A stretch of 64,000 bases of DNA from Nocardia miyunensis NBRC 108239 (GTDB lineage Bacteria > Actinomycetota > Actinomycetes > Mycobacteriales > Mycobacteriaceae), in the NCBI RefSeq assembly GCF_001613065.1, contig NZ_BDBQ01000066.1:1-64000 (forward strand). The letters are read 5' to 3'. Position numbers and translations under genes: made by a program. Shown piece after piece: positions 8,401 through 17,493 of the stretch. The first letter of the stretch is position 1. Every line of letters begins with the position of its first letter. The notes under the pieces were generated by a model. The model did no database searches. It worked only from the letters and a program-made list of their open reading frames with translations, and was not told the origin of the DNA.

Positions 8401-9588
8401 CGCACCGACCGCGTCGGAGTGCCGAGTCCCGCTCGCACCCAGCACGTTCCGAAGACGCGTCCGGCTGCCCCGGCGTTCACCCGCAACGCCCCCATCCCCG
8501 CACCGCTCGTGCGCAACGAGCTGCTCTCCCGGCCCGGCTCGCCGAAGGAGGTGCGGCAGTTCGGATTCGACCTGCGCGATCGTGACGCGACCTACGAGGT
8601 CGGCGACTCCCTCGGCGTCTGGCCCACCAACGACCAGACATTGGTCACGGAATGGCTCGAGGCGACCGGACTCGACCCACGGCACCCGACCGAGATCGAC
8701 GATCGCGAAGTCCCGCTCGAACAGGCACTACGCACCCATTACGACATCACCCGGGTCAGCAACGACCTGCTGAATTTCCTCGCGGCGCACAACCCGAGCC
8801 CGCAGTTGGCCAAACTCCTGCGCCGCGACAACCGCACCGAACTCGACGGCTATCTGTGGGACAAACAGATCGTGGACGTGCTGCGCGACTTCCAGGTCCG
8901 CGCCGATCCGGTGGACTGGCTGACAACCCTGAAAAAGCTTCAGCCACGGCAGTATTCGATCTCCTCGAGTCCGCTGGTCGATCCGCACGAGGTGCAGCTG
9001 ACCGTCGGCGTGGTGCGCTACGGCGATCCGGCCGCACCGCGCGGCGGCGTCTGCTCGACCTTCCTGGCCGACCGCGGCGCGGATGCGCGGATTCCGATAT
9101 TCCTGCAGCGCGCGCCGCATTTCCGCCCGCCGCTGGACCCGAACGCGCCGATGATCATGATCGGCCCCGGCACCGGTATCGCACCCTTCCGCGGCTTTCT
9201 GCACGAGCGTCGCGCGCTGGGCTGTCGCGGGCGCAACTGGCTGCTGTTCGGCGACCAGCACGCCGCGGACAACTTCTACTACCGCACCGAACTGGAGGAC
9301 ATGTTCCGCGACGGCTTCCTCACCCGACTGGACCTGGCCTTCTCCCGCGACCAACGCGAACGCGTCTACGTCCAGCACCGCATGCTCGAACACGGCGCGG
9401 AACTGTGGTCCTGGCTGCGTTCGGGTGCCCACATCTACGTCTGCGGTGATGCCAGTCGCATGGCCCGCGACGTGGACCAGACCCTGCTCACCATCGCCCA
9501 GATCCACGGGAACATGACGCCCGAAGCCGCCACCGCGTACAAGAAACAGCTCACGGCCGAGAAGCGCTACGTCCGCGACGTCTACTGA
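5419..9588 (+). CDS. Fused assimilatory nitrate reductase / diflavin (CysJ-like) reductase
   Basis: A 1389-residue single chain. Residues about 10-730 are a molybdopterin oxidoreductase of the Nas/Nap group: [4Fe-4S] cysteines C15, C18, C22 and C55, and a Mo-ligating cysteine C148 in SRLCMAS. After a linker, residues from about 833 form a flavodoxin FMN domain (SQTGTAEE), then a CPR/CysJ-type FAD and NADPH domain with RQYSISSS at 1177, GPGTGIAPFRGF at 1249, CGDASRMA at 1342, and a terminal aromatic residue (VRDVY). The predicted reaction is cytosolic NADPH-driven reduction of nitrate to nitrite, with the electron donor covalently attached. The arrangement is known from other actinobacteria as a bifunctional nitrate reductase/sulfite reductase flavoprotein. 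No nitrite reductase or molybdenum cofactor gene is in the window. Confidence 0.92.
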   Translation: MPPPPSSPANVDTTCSYCGVGCGITVETSVDESGAPVIAAVRGNKLHPVNAGRLCTKGATHAEMMRAPGRMTTALRRAERGHEPSPIAVDDAVREVAGRLRAILGTHGPDAIALYVSGQMSLEAQYLATKLAKGYLRTVHIESNSRLCMASAGTGYKQSLGADGPPGSYDDIDHADLFLVIGSNMADCHPILYLRLADRRKSAGAKLIVVDPRRTETARNADLFLQIAPGTDLALLNGLLYLLVENGDIDTDFITAHTEGWPAMDEFLADYPPDRVAEITGLSQADIRTAARWIGEAGEWMSLWTMGLNQSTHGTWNTNALCNLHLATGAICRTGSGPFSLTGQPNAMGGREMGYMGPGLPGQRSVLSEADRTFVETAWGLEPGTIRAESGPGTIEMFRELANGKIRACWIICSNPVASVANRKTVISGLESAELVVTSDVYAETATNAYADLLLPAALWAEADGVMVNSERTVSLLQRSIDPVGDARPDWLLIAQVATAMGFEGFEFDSSAEVFQEIRQFANPATGYDLRGVSYEELRSGPLQWPCPDPAQRRNPIRYRNDGVSQHLFTDESGNTPELAFATPSRRAVFWPRPHMEPREMPDDDYPFVLNTGRLPHQWHTMTKTGKVAKLTKLNGKPFVEVHPEDAERLGVRPEDQLEINSRRGRAVLPVRISDRVRPGDCFAPFHWNDEQGEYLTVNAVTNDAVDDASLQPEFKACAVSLRRIAAEPAAPAQAPPVATPETSGSGHPLARMLGLDTAAAPTLSDTERIYLGGYLAALESLPVRGQPVLPESAPLARSSRLWIDGLLAGMYSRATGPATAEAEPAAAEAESHVVTVLWASQTGTAEEFAAEAAQRLSESGCAPRLLEMNSCEPADLSGDVLVITSTFGDGGPPDNAADFWDLMSGSAIRLNELRYAVFAIGDSSYDDFCGHGRKLDELFAKSGATRLLPRVDSEPDHAELSTRWLEDVLGVLGPGESGGSRPAGGARGDSASSRTDRVGVPSPARTQHVPKTRPAAPAFTRNAPIPAPLVRNELLSRPGSPKEVRQFGFDLRDRDATYEVGDSLGVWPTNDQTLVTEWLEATGLDPRHPTEIDDREVPLEQALRTHYDITRVSNDLLNFLAAHNPSPQLAKLLRRDNRTELDGYLWDKQIVDVLRDFQVRADPVDWLTTLKKLQPRQYSISSSPLVDPHEVQLTVGVVRYGDPAAPRGGVCSTFLADRGADARIPIFLQRAPHFRPPLDPNAPMIMIGPGTGIAPFRGFLHERRALGCRGRNWLLFGDQHAADNFYYRTELEDMFRDGFLTRLDLAFSRDQRERVYVQHRMLEHGAELWSWLRSGAHIYVCGDASRMARDVDQTLLTIAQIHGNMTPEAATAYKKQLTAEKRYVRDVY

Positions 9589-9753
9589 CCGGCCGGCGAA
9601 TCGAGCCCGGCCCCGGGCATCGGCGAGTCCGATGGGCAACAGCGATGCGAGGCGAGCGACCCTCGGATACGAATTCCCCGGCCGGCACGCCATGACCGGA
9701 CGCCCGCCGACGATGCGGATCCGCGGATGCCGACCGACTACGGGAATGTGGCT

Positions 9754-10788
<1,035 letters not shown>

Positions 10789-10850
10789 GATCCGCTCCTA
10801 ACGGGACAGTAGTTTCATTAACAATTCGAACGTTACACTCATTCGATCGC

Positions 10851-10872
10851 TAACGGAACTGGAGGACCGTTA
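10851..10872. promoter_or_regulatory. Candidate operator of the TetR/AKR pair
   Basis: TAACGG (10851-10856) and CCGTTA (10867-10872) are perfect 6-bp inverted arms around the ribosome binding site of the TetR gene, ending on its ATG. The half-site TAACGG recurs at 10799-10804 in front of the AKR gene, and CGTTA also occurs at 10831. This would suit autoregulation and shared control; not experimentally shown. Confidence 0.4.
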
Positions 10873-11483
10873 TGACTCAGGACACGGCCACCCCGGGCTC
10901 GGTACGTCCGGGCGGCCGCACCGCCCGCGTCCGCGAGGCGGTCCTGCGGGCTGCCGGTGACCTGCTGGCCGAGCGGGGTTTCGCACACCTGGACCCGGCC
11001 GAGGTCGCCGCCCGCGCGGGCGTCGGCAAGACCACCGTCTACCGACGCTGGCGCACCCCCGCGGGCCTGGTCGCCGACCTGCTCACCGAGATGGCCGAAA
11101 CGTCGCTCCCGCATGCCGACACCGGATCCCTGCGCGAGGATCTACTCGCCAACGCCCGCCTGGTCGCCCGCACCCTCAACGAGCCCCGCCAGGGAAAACT
11201 CTTCGCCTCCCTGATCGCCGCCGCGACCTCCGACCCCACCACCGCCACAGCCCTGCGCCACTTCTACGACACCCGCCTCACCGAATGGTCCCCCTGCATC
11301 GCCGCGGCGGTGGCCCGCGGCGAAATCCCTCCCGAAACCGACCCCCGCGCAGTCCTTTCCGCCGTCTCCGCCCCTCTCTACTACCGCCTCCTCACCACCG
11401 GCGACCCCATCGACGACCACACCGCAACCGCCGCCGCCGAATCCGCAGCACTCGCCGCCCGCTCCGGGCTCTTCATCCGCTGA
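10872..11483 (+). CDS. TetR-family transcriptional regulator
   Basis: A 203-residue protein with an N-terminal TetR HTH at about residues 22-62 (VREAVLRAAGDLLAERGF...VGKTTVYRRW), followed by an all-helical ligand-binding domain. The ATG at 10872 is preceded by GGAGG. It is divergent from the aldo/keto reductase, its most probable target. The effector is unknown. Confidence 0.88.
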   Translation: MTQDTATPGSVRPGGRTARVREAVLRAAGDLLAERGFAHLDPAEVAARAGVGKTTVYRRWRTPAGLVADLLTEMAETSLPHADTGSLREDLLANARLVARTLNEPRQGKLFASLIAAATSDPTTATALRHFYDTRLTEWSPCIAAAVARGEIPPETDPRAVLSAVSAPLYYRLLTTGDPIDDHTATAAAESAALAARSGLFIR

Positions 11484-11626
11484 CCCCTCAGCCGAGCCCG
11501 ACCGGCCGAGCGCCGCAACACATTACGAATACCCACACCCTTCCGCGGATGACGAGGCAGCAGCAGATCAGGCCGACTGCGAACAGAACGCTTCCGGCTC
11601 GCGCTCCATGTTCTGAACCACTCGGG

Positions 11627-11697
11627 TGCAGCGCGGCTTCCCATTCCAGGCAGGGTGCTGATCGCAGACGGTGTGCAGCCCTGCTTCCCATTCCAGG
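11627..11697. repeat. Imperfect 24-bp direct repeat
   Basis: Copies at 11627-11650 and 11674-11697 agree at 22 of 24 positions, including an identical 15-bp core (GCTTCCCATTCCAGG). They lie in the 233-bp convergent gap between the TetR gene and the maleylpyruvate-isomerase-like gene. I see no gene there. Confidence 0.8.
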
Positions 11698-11716
11698 GCT
11701 TCGCGATCGAGCGGTC

Positions 11717-12298
11717 CTATCGACAGGCCAGAGCAGGATCGCGGCCGGTCAGAGCGATCACCCGGTCCAGGAGCGAAGCTTCCGGTGCGACCGGGACTCG
11801 GGGGCCGAACAGGCCCGGGACGCCCTCAGCGGGGATTTCGGCGAGCATTTCCAGCAGGGTCACCAGGTCCTGTTCGGTGGGGGCGAAGGGCTGGCCGGTG
11901 GCGTGGGCGAGGTCCCAGCCGTGCACGATCACCTCGTCGAGGGCGAAGCAGGCCATCTGCGGGGCCGGGCCGGTCGCGCCGCCCACCTCCGTGTCGCCCG
12001 CCCAGGCGGCGGGGTCGCGCCATGCGACGACCAGTGCTTTCAACTGTGCCGGAACGCGGGAACGCCAGTCCGGCGGGAGAGTTTGCGGTGCGGCCTGCGA
12101 GGGCGGCACCGACGTGCCGATGCCCTCCTTGGTGGCGCCGCGGCGGAACCCCTCGGTGAAACCGAGGACGTGCTGCACCATCTCGCCGACCGTCATGGCG
12201 GTGGGCGTCGGGGCGGTGAGCTGATCGTCGGCGATACCGGCGACCACCTGCTCCAGCAGCGTCGCGGCATTCTCCAGATCGAACATCGGTGTGGTCAT
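11717..12298 (-). CDS. TIGR03086/DinB-like metal-binding protein (maleylpyruvate isomerase type)
   Basis: A 193-residue protein of the mycothiol-dependent maleylpyruvate isomerase/DinB superfamily. It shows the N-terminal helix typical of TIGR03086 proteins, a first metal-ligand region (MVQHVLGFTEGF) and the conserved E..VHGWDLAHATGQP segment around residues 122-137 that supplies a metal ligand. Such proteins act with mycothiol or other thiols in detoxification, or bind metal without known substrate. It stands alone, convergent with the TetR gene. Confidence 0.8.
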   Translation of the reverse strand: MTTPMFDLENAATLLEQVVAGIADDQLTAPTPTAMTVGEMVQHVLGFTEGFRRGATKEGIGTSVPPSQAAPQTLPPDWRSRVPAQLKALVVAWRDPAAWAGDTEVGGATGPAPQMACFALDEVIVHGWDLAHATGQPFAPTEQDLVTLLEMLAEIPAEGVPGLFGPRVPVAPEASLLDRVIALTGRDPALACR

Positions 12299-12459
12299 GG
12301 CTCTCCTCGCGTGCGGCGGCCCGGACGCGCCGAGCCCTCACCGATGCAGACGGACCCCATCCGATGGATTCATCGGTGCGCGTGCGGATGTATGTGCGGC
12401 ACCATCCCGCAACGCACTCGTTAGCGACGGAATGCAGAGGTGGCGAGGACAATTGGGGG

Positions 12460-12693
12460 ATGAAGGGTGATCGTGTGGAGATCGTCGTCGATATCGGCGG
12501 CGGTTCGCGGAACTACGAGGTGGCCGCCACCCGAGCGGGCCGCCGGGTCGAGGTGCGGATCGCACGCGGCGTGGTCGAGGTCAGCGAGGTGACCCGGACC
12601 GGAGTGCCGGTGCGGACCGCGCGCTTCATGGCCGGACGGACGCTGGCGCTCGTCGAATACCCGGCCGAGGCCGGACCGCTGCCCGGGGAATGA
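12460..12693 (+). CDS. Small conserved hypothetical protein
   Basis: A 77-residue protein starting MKGDRVEIVVDIGGG and rich in short alternating basic/hydrophobic strands (RRVEVRIARGVVEVSEVTR). It has no signal peptide or transmembrane segment. Codon use looks coding and the start follows a purine-rich GGGGGA stretch. The upstream in-frame sequence back to 12289 has no protein-like character, so the ATG at 12460 is chosen. I do not recognise a domain; a small beta-sheet protein is likely. Confidence 0.6.
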   Translation: MKGDRVEIVVDIGGGSRNYEVAATRAGRRVEVRIARGVVEVSEVTRTGVPVRTARFMAGRTLALVEYPAEAGPLPGE

Positions 12694-12830
12694 CAAGCCT
12701 CCCGACCAGCGGAAATCCATCCCCACGGGGGCACATCGGAGCACCGAAAGGTTGCCAGCCCCTCCAGAACGGAGGATTCTCGACAGTAGCCCAGTACCGG
12801 GCGACCGCCCACGACGGAAAGGAGCACCCG

Positions 12831-13040
12831 ATGACCGACCCCATCGCCGCCATCGACACCGTTCCCGAAGCCGATCGCGCGGAACAGTCCGTCCCGGCCT
12901 ACCTCGAAGACGACGAGTTCGAACCCGAATTCCCCACGGCCGCAGCCGATCGCGAGGCCACCGAGGCCGACGTCATCGAGCAGACCATCGAGGTCCCGCT
13001 CGACGACGACTACGCCGAGAATTCCGACGACGAGTACTGA
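12831..13040 (+). CDS. Very acidic small protein with an internal duplication
   Basis: A 69-residue protein with AAAGGAG 5-7 bp before its ATG. About a third of residues are Asp or Glu and there is no lysine. Two related halves are visible: PEADRAEQSVPAYLEDDE near the N-terminus and TEADVIEQTIEVPLDDDY near the C-terminus, each with an EAD..EQ core followed by an acidic stretch. I know similar EADxxEQ proteins in mycobacteria and nocardiae without a function. Probably disordered and cytoplasmic. Confidence 0.65.
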   Translation: MTDPIAAIDTVPEADRAEQSVPAYLEDDEFEPEFPTAAADREATEADVIEQTIEVPLDDDYAENSDDEY

Positions 13041-13118
13041 CCGATCCGCCGTTTCCACATACGGCCGATCGAACCGCGCACACCTGTCGACGAGCCCGAC
13101 GGCCCGCCGATCGATGCG

Positions 13119-13328
13119 GCGCGCCTACCCATCGATCCCACACGGCGGTGCGTGAATTACGCGGACCGGAACACTCGGTCGCGCCGAATCCCGCGTCCGG
13201 CCGCCGATCGAACCGCGCGCCTACCCATCGATCCCGCACGACGGTGTGCGACCTCACGCGGACCGGAACACTCGGTCACGCCGCGTTCCGCGTCCGACGA
13301 CCGAACCGCGCGCCTACCCGCCGATCCC
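13119..13328. repeat. Degenerate tandem copies of the menD 3' end
   Basis: A 21-bp segment at 13119-13139 recurs exactly at 13215-13235 and with two mismatches at 13308-13328, where it contains the stop codon of menD. A second 20-bp segment (GCGGACCGGAACACTCGGTC) is identical at 13161-13180 and 13258-13277. The period is 93-97 bp. The 273-bp gap between the acidic protein gene and menD is thus mostly made of two extra degenerate units; it holds no gene. Confidence 0.85.
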
Positions 13329-14939
13329 CGCGCGCACGGTCGCGTGCAGCTCACGAAGGCTCGACCGCTCGGTGGCGACCTCGAGCACCCGCATACCGTG
13401 CGCGTGCCGGGTCAACTCGACCGCGAGTTCGGCCGTATCGACCTGGCGATGCGGAACACGGTAGGCCGCGCACATGGCCGCCAGGTCCATACCGTGCGGT
13501 GTGCCGAAGACCCGCTCGAAAACCCCGGCGTACTGCGGGTCGCCCTGTTCGAGCAGTTCGAATATGCCGCCGCCGTCGTCGTTGGCGACCACGATGGTCA
13601 GATCTTCCGGCCGGGGTTCACCGGGGCCGATGAGCAGACCCGACGCATCGTGCAGGAAGGTCAGATCGCCGATCAGCGCGATGGTGCGGCCGGGGTGACT
13701 CAGGGCCGCGCCGACCGCGGTCGACACCGTGCCGTCGATGCCCGCGACGCCGCGATTGGACAGCACGGTGACCCCGGGCCGCGGATGTGAGACCAACGCC
13801 GCGTCGCGCACCGGATTCGACGCGCCCAGTAGCAGATGATCGCCCTCACACAGCGCATCCATCACGACCGCGGCAACATGCAGGCCGGTCGGTTTGGGAT
13901 GCCGGTCCAACTCGTCGCGCACGACGCCGGAAGCCTTGGCGTTCAGGGTGCGACAGCGTTCGAGCCATTCCGGATCGGGCGCGCCGCGCGTGACCGCGCG
14001 AGTTCCGGTGCCGATCACATTGCCCGACACGTCGGGCCAGCGCGGGCCCGTGGTCAACGCGAATACCGCGACCTCGGGATCGGCGAGCACCCGGGACACC
14101 TGCCGATGCAGGGTCGGCCGCCCGGTGATGATCGCCTGACGCGGCTTCAACAGCGGCAACACCAGCGGATGCAGGGCCGGACCATGCCGCGGGGCGGTCG
14201 GCTCGGCGACGGTCGGCAGATCGGCAAGTTCGGGCCGCAGGCCCGCGCCGTGCCCGGAGATGACCACGGTGTCCGGGGTCAGATCGAGTTCCAGCGGAAC
14301 GTCGAGTGTCGCGTATTGTGTTGCGGTCCAAGCAGATCCGTCGGGACGTCCGGCCGGAACGATCTCGCCCGGCGCGAGATCGGGGACCAGCGGCTCCCGC
14401 AGCGGAATATCGAGCTGCACCGGTCCGGCATTGCCCGAGCGGGTCCCGCGCGCGGCGGCCAGCACCCGGCACACGGCCGCCCGCCAGACGCTGTTCTGCT
14501 GCCGGTAGCCGTCCTCCTCCTCGGCCAGCCCGAGACTGTTCGACAGCCGCACCTGCGAGCCGAACAAGCCGAACTGCTCGACGGTCTGATTGGCCCCGCT
14601 GCCGAGCATCTCGTAGGGGCGATTGGCGCTGAGCACGATCAGCGGCTGCCGCGCGTAATTGGCCTCCAGCACCGCGGGCCCCAGATTGGCCACCGCGGTT
14701 CCCGAGGTCATCACCACCGGCACGGGACGGCCGCTGGCCACGGCCAGGCCGATCGCCAGGAATCCGGCGGTTCGTTCGTCGATGCGCATGTGCAGCCGCA
14801 GGCGTCCCGCCGCGTCGGCGGACTCCAGGGCGAAAGCCAGGGGCGCATTGCGCGAGCCGGGGCACAGTACGACGTCGCGGACGCCGCCACGTGCCAATTC
14901 GTCGACGACGACCTGGGCTTGCGCTGTCGAAGGATTCAC
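13314..14939 (-). CDS. menD: SEPHCHC synthase (2-succinyl-5-enolpyruvyl-6-hydroxy-3-cyclohexene-1-carboxylate synthase)
   Basis: A 541-residue thiamine-diphosphate enzyme catalysing the first committed step of menaquinone synthesis from isochorismate and 2-oxoglutarate. The catalytic glutamate is E55 (RIDERTAGF), the N-terminal signature VVLCPGSRNAPLAF is intact, and the ThDP/Mg motif runs from GDLTFLHD (G424) to NDDGGGIF (N453). A GTG start at 14939 gives the family N-terminus (NPSTAQAQVVVDELAR); sequence upstream is not protein-like. It lies downstream of a DUF6918 gene on the same strand. Degenerate copies of its last codons follow the stop. Confidence 0.95.
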   Translation of the reverse strand: MNPSTAQAQVVVDELARGGVRDVVLCPGSRNAPLAFALESADAAGRLRLHMRIDERTAGFLAIGLAVASGRPVPVVMTSGTAVANLGPAVLEANYARQPLIVLSANRPYEMLGSGANQTVEQFGLFGSQVRLSNSLGLAEEEDGYRQQNSVWRAAVCRVLAAARGTRSGNAGPVQLDIPLREPLVPDLAPGEIVPAGRPDGSAWTATQYATLDVPLELDLTPDTVVISGHGAGLRPELADLPTVAEPTAPRHGPALHPLVLPLLKPRQAIITGRPTLHRQVSRVLADPEVAVFALTTGPRWPDVSGNVIGTGTRAVTRGAPDPEWLERCRTLNAKASGVVRDELDRHPKPTGLHVAAVVMDALCEGDHLLLGASNPVRDAALVSHPRPGVTVLSNRGVAGIDGTVSTAVGAALSHPGRTIALIGDLTFLHDASGLLIGPGEPRPEDLTIVVANDDGGGIFELLEQGDPQYAGVFERVFGTPHGMDLAAMCAAYRVPHRQVDTAELAVELTRHAHGMRVLEVATERSSLRELHATVRAGIGG

Positions 14940-15048
14940 ACCCCCCAGCCTGTCAGACTGTTCCCAGCAGCGGTGCGTGGACCCGCTCACACTCGCCAGG
15001 GAGGAGCCTTCGGGCCGCGCGGAGCGGACACCGAAGGCTGTACGCCGA

Positions 15049-15495
15049 TCAGCCAGCGTGACGCTGAACCAGGTCACCGACCCGAGGCAGCGCCTCGGCG
15101 ACATTCTTCTTCGCCGAGGACCGCAGCGAGGAGTAGACCTTCTGCAGTGCCGGACGCGAGGAGCTCTCGGCCCGCGCGTCGGTCACCGACAGCAGCGCCT
15201 CGGCGACCTCGTCCTGCTTGGCGACGAGCAGATCAGCGAAGCTGCCGCCGCCGTTGCCCTGGAATTCGGCCCAGTACGGCTCGAGCTTCTCGACGAACTT
15301 GGGCGCGAACGATTCCAGCGCATCCGCGACGATCGACGGGCTGACCTTCTTCACCGCGGCGTATCCGCCCTTGACGGCGAGGCCCGAGGCGCCACCCTTA
15401 TCCGACACCTCTGCGTCCAGCACCTCTTTGGCGTCAGCCAGGAAGGCCGGGCGCTTGGCGTCGTCGAGCAGGGATTCAGACAGTGCTGCAACCAC
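15049..15495 (-). CDS. DUF6918-like conserved protein
   Basis: A 148-residue, largely helical protein (SLLDDAKRPAFLADAKEVLD ... GYAAVKKVSPSIV ... LPRVGDLVQRHAG). It matches an actinobacterial family that I know as DUF6918; function unknown. The GTG start at 15495 follows GGAGGAACC at good spacing. It has no signal peptide or membrane segment. It precedes menD by 109 bp on the same strand, so co-transcription is possible but not required. Confidence 0.7.
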   Translation of the reverse strand: MVAALSESLLDDAKRPAFLADAKEVLDAEVSDKGGASGLAVKGGYAAVKKVSPSIVADALESFAPKFVEKLEPYWAEFQGNGGGSFADLLVAKQDEVAEALLSVTDARAESSSRPALQKVYSSLRSSAKKNVAEALPRVGDLVQRHAG

Positions 15496-15581
15496 TTTCA
15501 GGTTCCTCCGGATTGATTTTCAATGAGCGAGCGCACGCAACTATACGCACCGGACGTTCCAGGCACACTGTCCTGCACCAA

Positions 15582-16238
15582 CTATGGCTGCCAAGGCAGC
15601 AATTGCACCATCAGCCCTTCACATTCCGCTAGCAAGGTATCGGATTCGTCGCGCAACCGCGCGCTGACGAAACTCTTGCGTCCCTCGACCCGATCCACCG
15701 TGCCCTCGACCTTCAGCGGCGTGTGCAGCGGCGTGATCTTGCGGTACTCGACGTGCAGAAACGCGGTGCGGCTGATCGGCCGTCCGGCGTAGTGCACGAG
15801 TGCGCCGAACAGATCGTCGAACAGCAGCGGCAGCACGCCGCCGTGCGCGGCGCCGTTGCCGCCGAGGTGGAAGCGGCGGAATTCGCCGCGCATCGACACC
15901 CCGGTCGGCCCCGCCTCGACGATCTCCCACGGCGGCATCAGCAGGCTGCCGCGCCCGGGCAGTTTGCTGACCCGCCCGGCCGGACCCTGTAGTTCCGGTG
16001 CGCGATACGGCTCGAGCAGATCGTTGAGCTGACGCACCCGTTCCAAAGCCTCGCCGAACACCTCGTCCGGACAGTCCGCCGAGACCGCGAGATCCTGCAG
16101 CGTGCGCATGGCGGCCACGAACGGCGCGAAGTTCGGCCCCGGCTCGGCCTCGGCGACCTTGGGAAATCCGCCGTGCTCGGTGTACTTGCTCGCATCGATC
16201 GCGCTCCGATCGATCACGGGCTCGGCGCGTTTGCTCAT
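15582..16238 (-). CDS. PaaI-like hotdog thioesterase (candidate DHNA-CoA thioesterase)
   Basis: A 218-residue protein whose last 110 residues are a PaaI/YbgC-type hotdog domain. The active-site helix is NGAAHGGVLPLLFDD, with H132, G133, G134 and D141. The first 90 residues are an extension seen in other actinobacterial relatives. The ATG at 16238 is preferred over an upstream extension of 20 poorly coding residues. It sits directly between menD/DUF6918 and menB on the same strand, and the window has no other candidate for hydrolysis of 1,4-dihydroxy-2-naphthoyl-CoA, so a MenI-like role is a reasonable inference. Generic acyl-CoA hydrolase is the alternative. Confidence 0.75.
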   Translation of the reverse strand: MSKRAEPVIDRSAIDASKYTEHGGFPKVAEAEPGPNFAPFVAAMRTLQDLAVSADCPDEVFGEALERVRQLNDLLEPYRAPELQGPAGRVSKLPGRGSLLMPPWEIVEAGPTGVSMRGEFRRFHLGGNGAAHGGVLPLLFDDLFGALVHYAGRPISRTAFLHVEYRKITPLHTPLKVEGTVDRVEGRKSFVSARLRDESDTLLAECEGLMVQLLPWQP

Positions 16239-16334
16239 CTTTGAACGGTAGCTCGCTTTCTTACACCGTCCAATCCAACGGGCCGGTAGGTGACACATCA
16301 GACAGAACGGCGATCGATGCGCTGAACTGGTACT

Positions 16335-17225
16335 TCAGAAATACCAGGGGTAGGGGCTCCAATCGGGTGCGCGCTTTTCGAGGAAGGCGTCGCGGCCCTC
16401 GACGGCCTCGTCGGTCATATAGCCCAGGCGGGTGGCCTCACCCGCGAACAACTGCTGACCGACCAGGCCGTCGTCGGTGAGATTGAACGCGTATTTCAGC
16501 ATCCGCTGAGCCTGCGGGGACTTGCCGAGAATCTGCGCGGTCCACTCCAACGCCTCGTCCTCGAGCCGATCGTGATCGACCACCGCGTTGACCGCGCCCA
16601 TGTGATGCATCTCCTCGGCGGTGTACGGGCGGCCGAGGAAGAAGATCTCCCGTGCGAACTTCTGACCCACCATCTTCGCCAGATACGCGCTCCCGTACCC
16701 GGCGTCGAAACTGCCCACGTCCGCGTCGGTCTGCTTGAACCGGGCGTGCTCCCGGCTGGCCAGGGTCAGATCGCACACCACGTGCAAACTGTGCCCGCCA
16801 CCCGCGGCCCACCCGTTCACCAGCGCGATCACCACCTTCGGCATGAACCGGATCAGCCGCTGCACCTCCAGAATGTGCAACCGGCCCGCCCGCGCCTTGT
16901 CCACGGTCTCCGCGGTCTCCCCCGACGCGTACTGATATCCGCTACGACCCCGGATCCGCTGATCGCCACCCGAGCAGAACGCCCAGCCGCCGTCCTTGGG
17001 ACTCGGCCCGTTCCCGGTCAGCAGCACCGCGCCCACATCGGAGGTCATCCGCGCGTGATCCAGCGCCCGATACAACTCGTCCACGGTGTGCGGCCGGAAC
17101 GCGTTGCGCACCTCGGGCCGGTCGAACGCCACCCGCACGGTTCCCTGCTCGATATGCCGGTGATACGTGATGTCGGTCAGATCCTCGAACCCCTCCACGG
17201 GCTCCCACAGCTTCGCATTGAACAC
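16335..17225 (-). CDS. menB: 1,4-dihydroxy-2-naphthoyl-CoA synthase
   Basis: A 296-residue crotonase-fold enzyme that closes the naphthoquinone ring of O-succinylbenzoyl-CoA. It is very similar in sequence to M. tuberculosis MenB: the oxyanion-hole glycines G142-G144 (AAGGGHSLH), D167, D174 in SFDAGYG, and Y269 (RLGYM) correspond to the known catalytic D185, D192 and Y287 with a constant offset of 18. The GTG at 17225 in front of FNAKLWEPV is the best family start; an upstream extension to 17345 is possible but reads as non-coding. The C-terminal PWYF ending is intact. Confidence 0.95.
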   Translation of the reverse strand: MFNAKLWEPVEGFEDLTDITYHRHIEQGTVRVAFDRPEVRNAFRPHTVDELYRALDHARMTSDVGAVLLTGNGPSPKDGGWAFCSGGDQRIRGRSGYQYASGETAETVDKARAGRLHILEVQRLIRFMPKVVIALVNGWAAGGGHSLHVVCDLTLASREHARFKQTDADVGSFDAGYGSAYLAKMVGQKFAREIFFLGRPYTAEEMHHMGAVNAVVDHDRLEDEALEWTAQILGKSPQAQRMLKYAFNLTDDGLVGQQLFAGEATRLGYMTDEAVEGRDAFLEKRAPDWSPYPWYF

Positions 17226-17493
17226 ATCGCCATCTTGCCCCCGCGGCACCGCGCGCCGGGCCGCACCCGCCGACACGCCCGTCCTCGGGTGTGTCCCGAA
17301 CAAGCCGACGCGAATACGCCGCTGCGGTGAGTGCGGTAGCGGCACAGCCGAACCGGTATGAGCCGGGCAGGCACGAAAGCCGCTCGGGCGGGCGCGAAAT
17401 CGGATGACACCCGCACCCCGCTTCTGCGGTGGAGCCCTCGCGGCCGGAGCGAAATACGGGTCGCGCCGGGGACGTCGCCTTTACGCTCGACGG

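Noticed and set aside
13041..13320. Tandem repeat region considered as a CRISPR array
   Set aside because: Units are 93-97 bp, degenerate throughout, without short constant repeats and unique spacers, and no cas genes are present.
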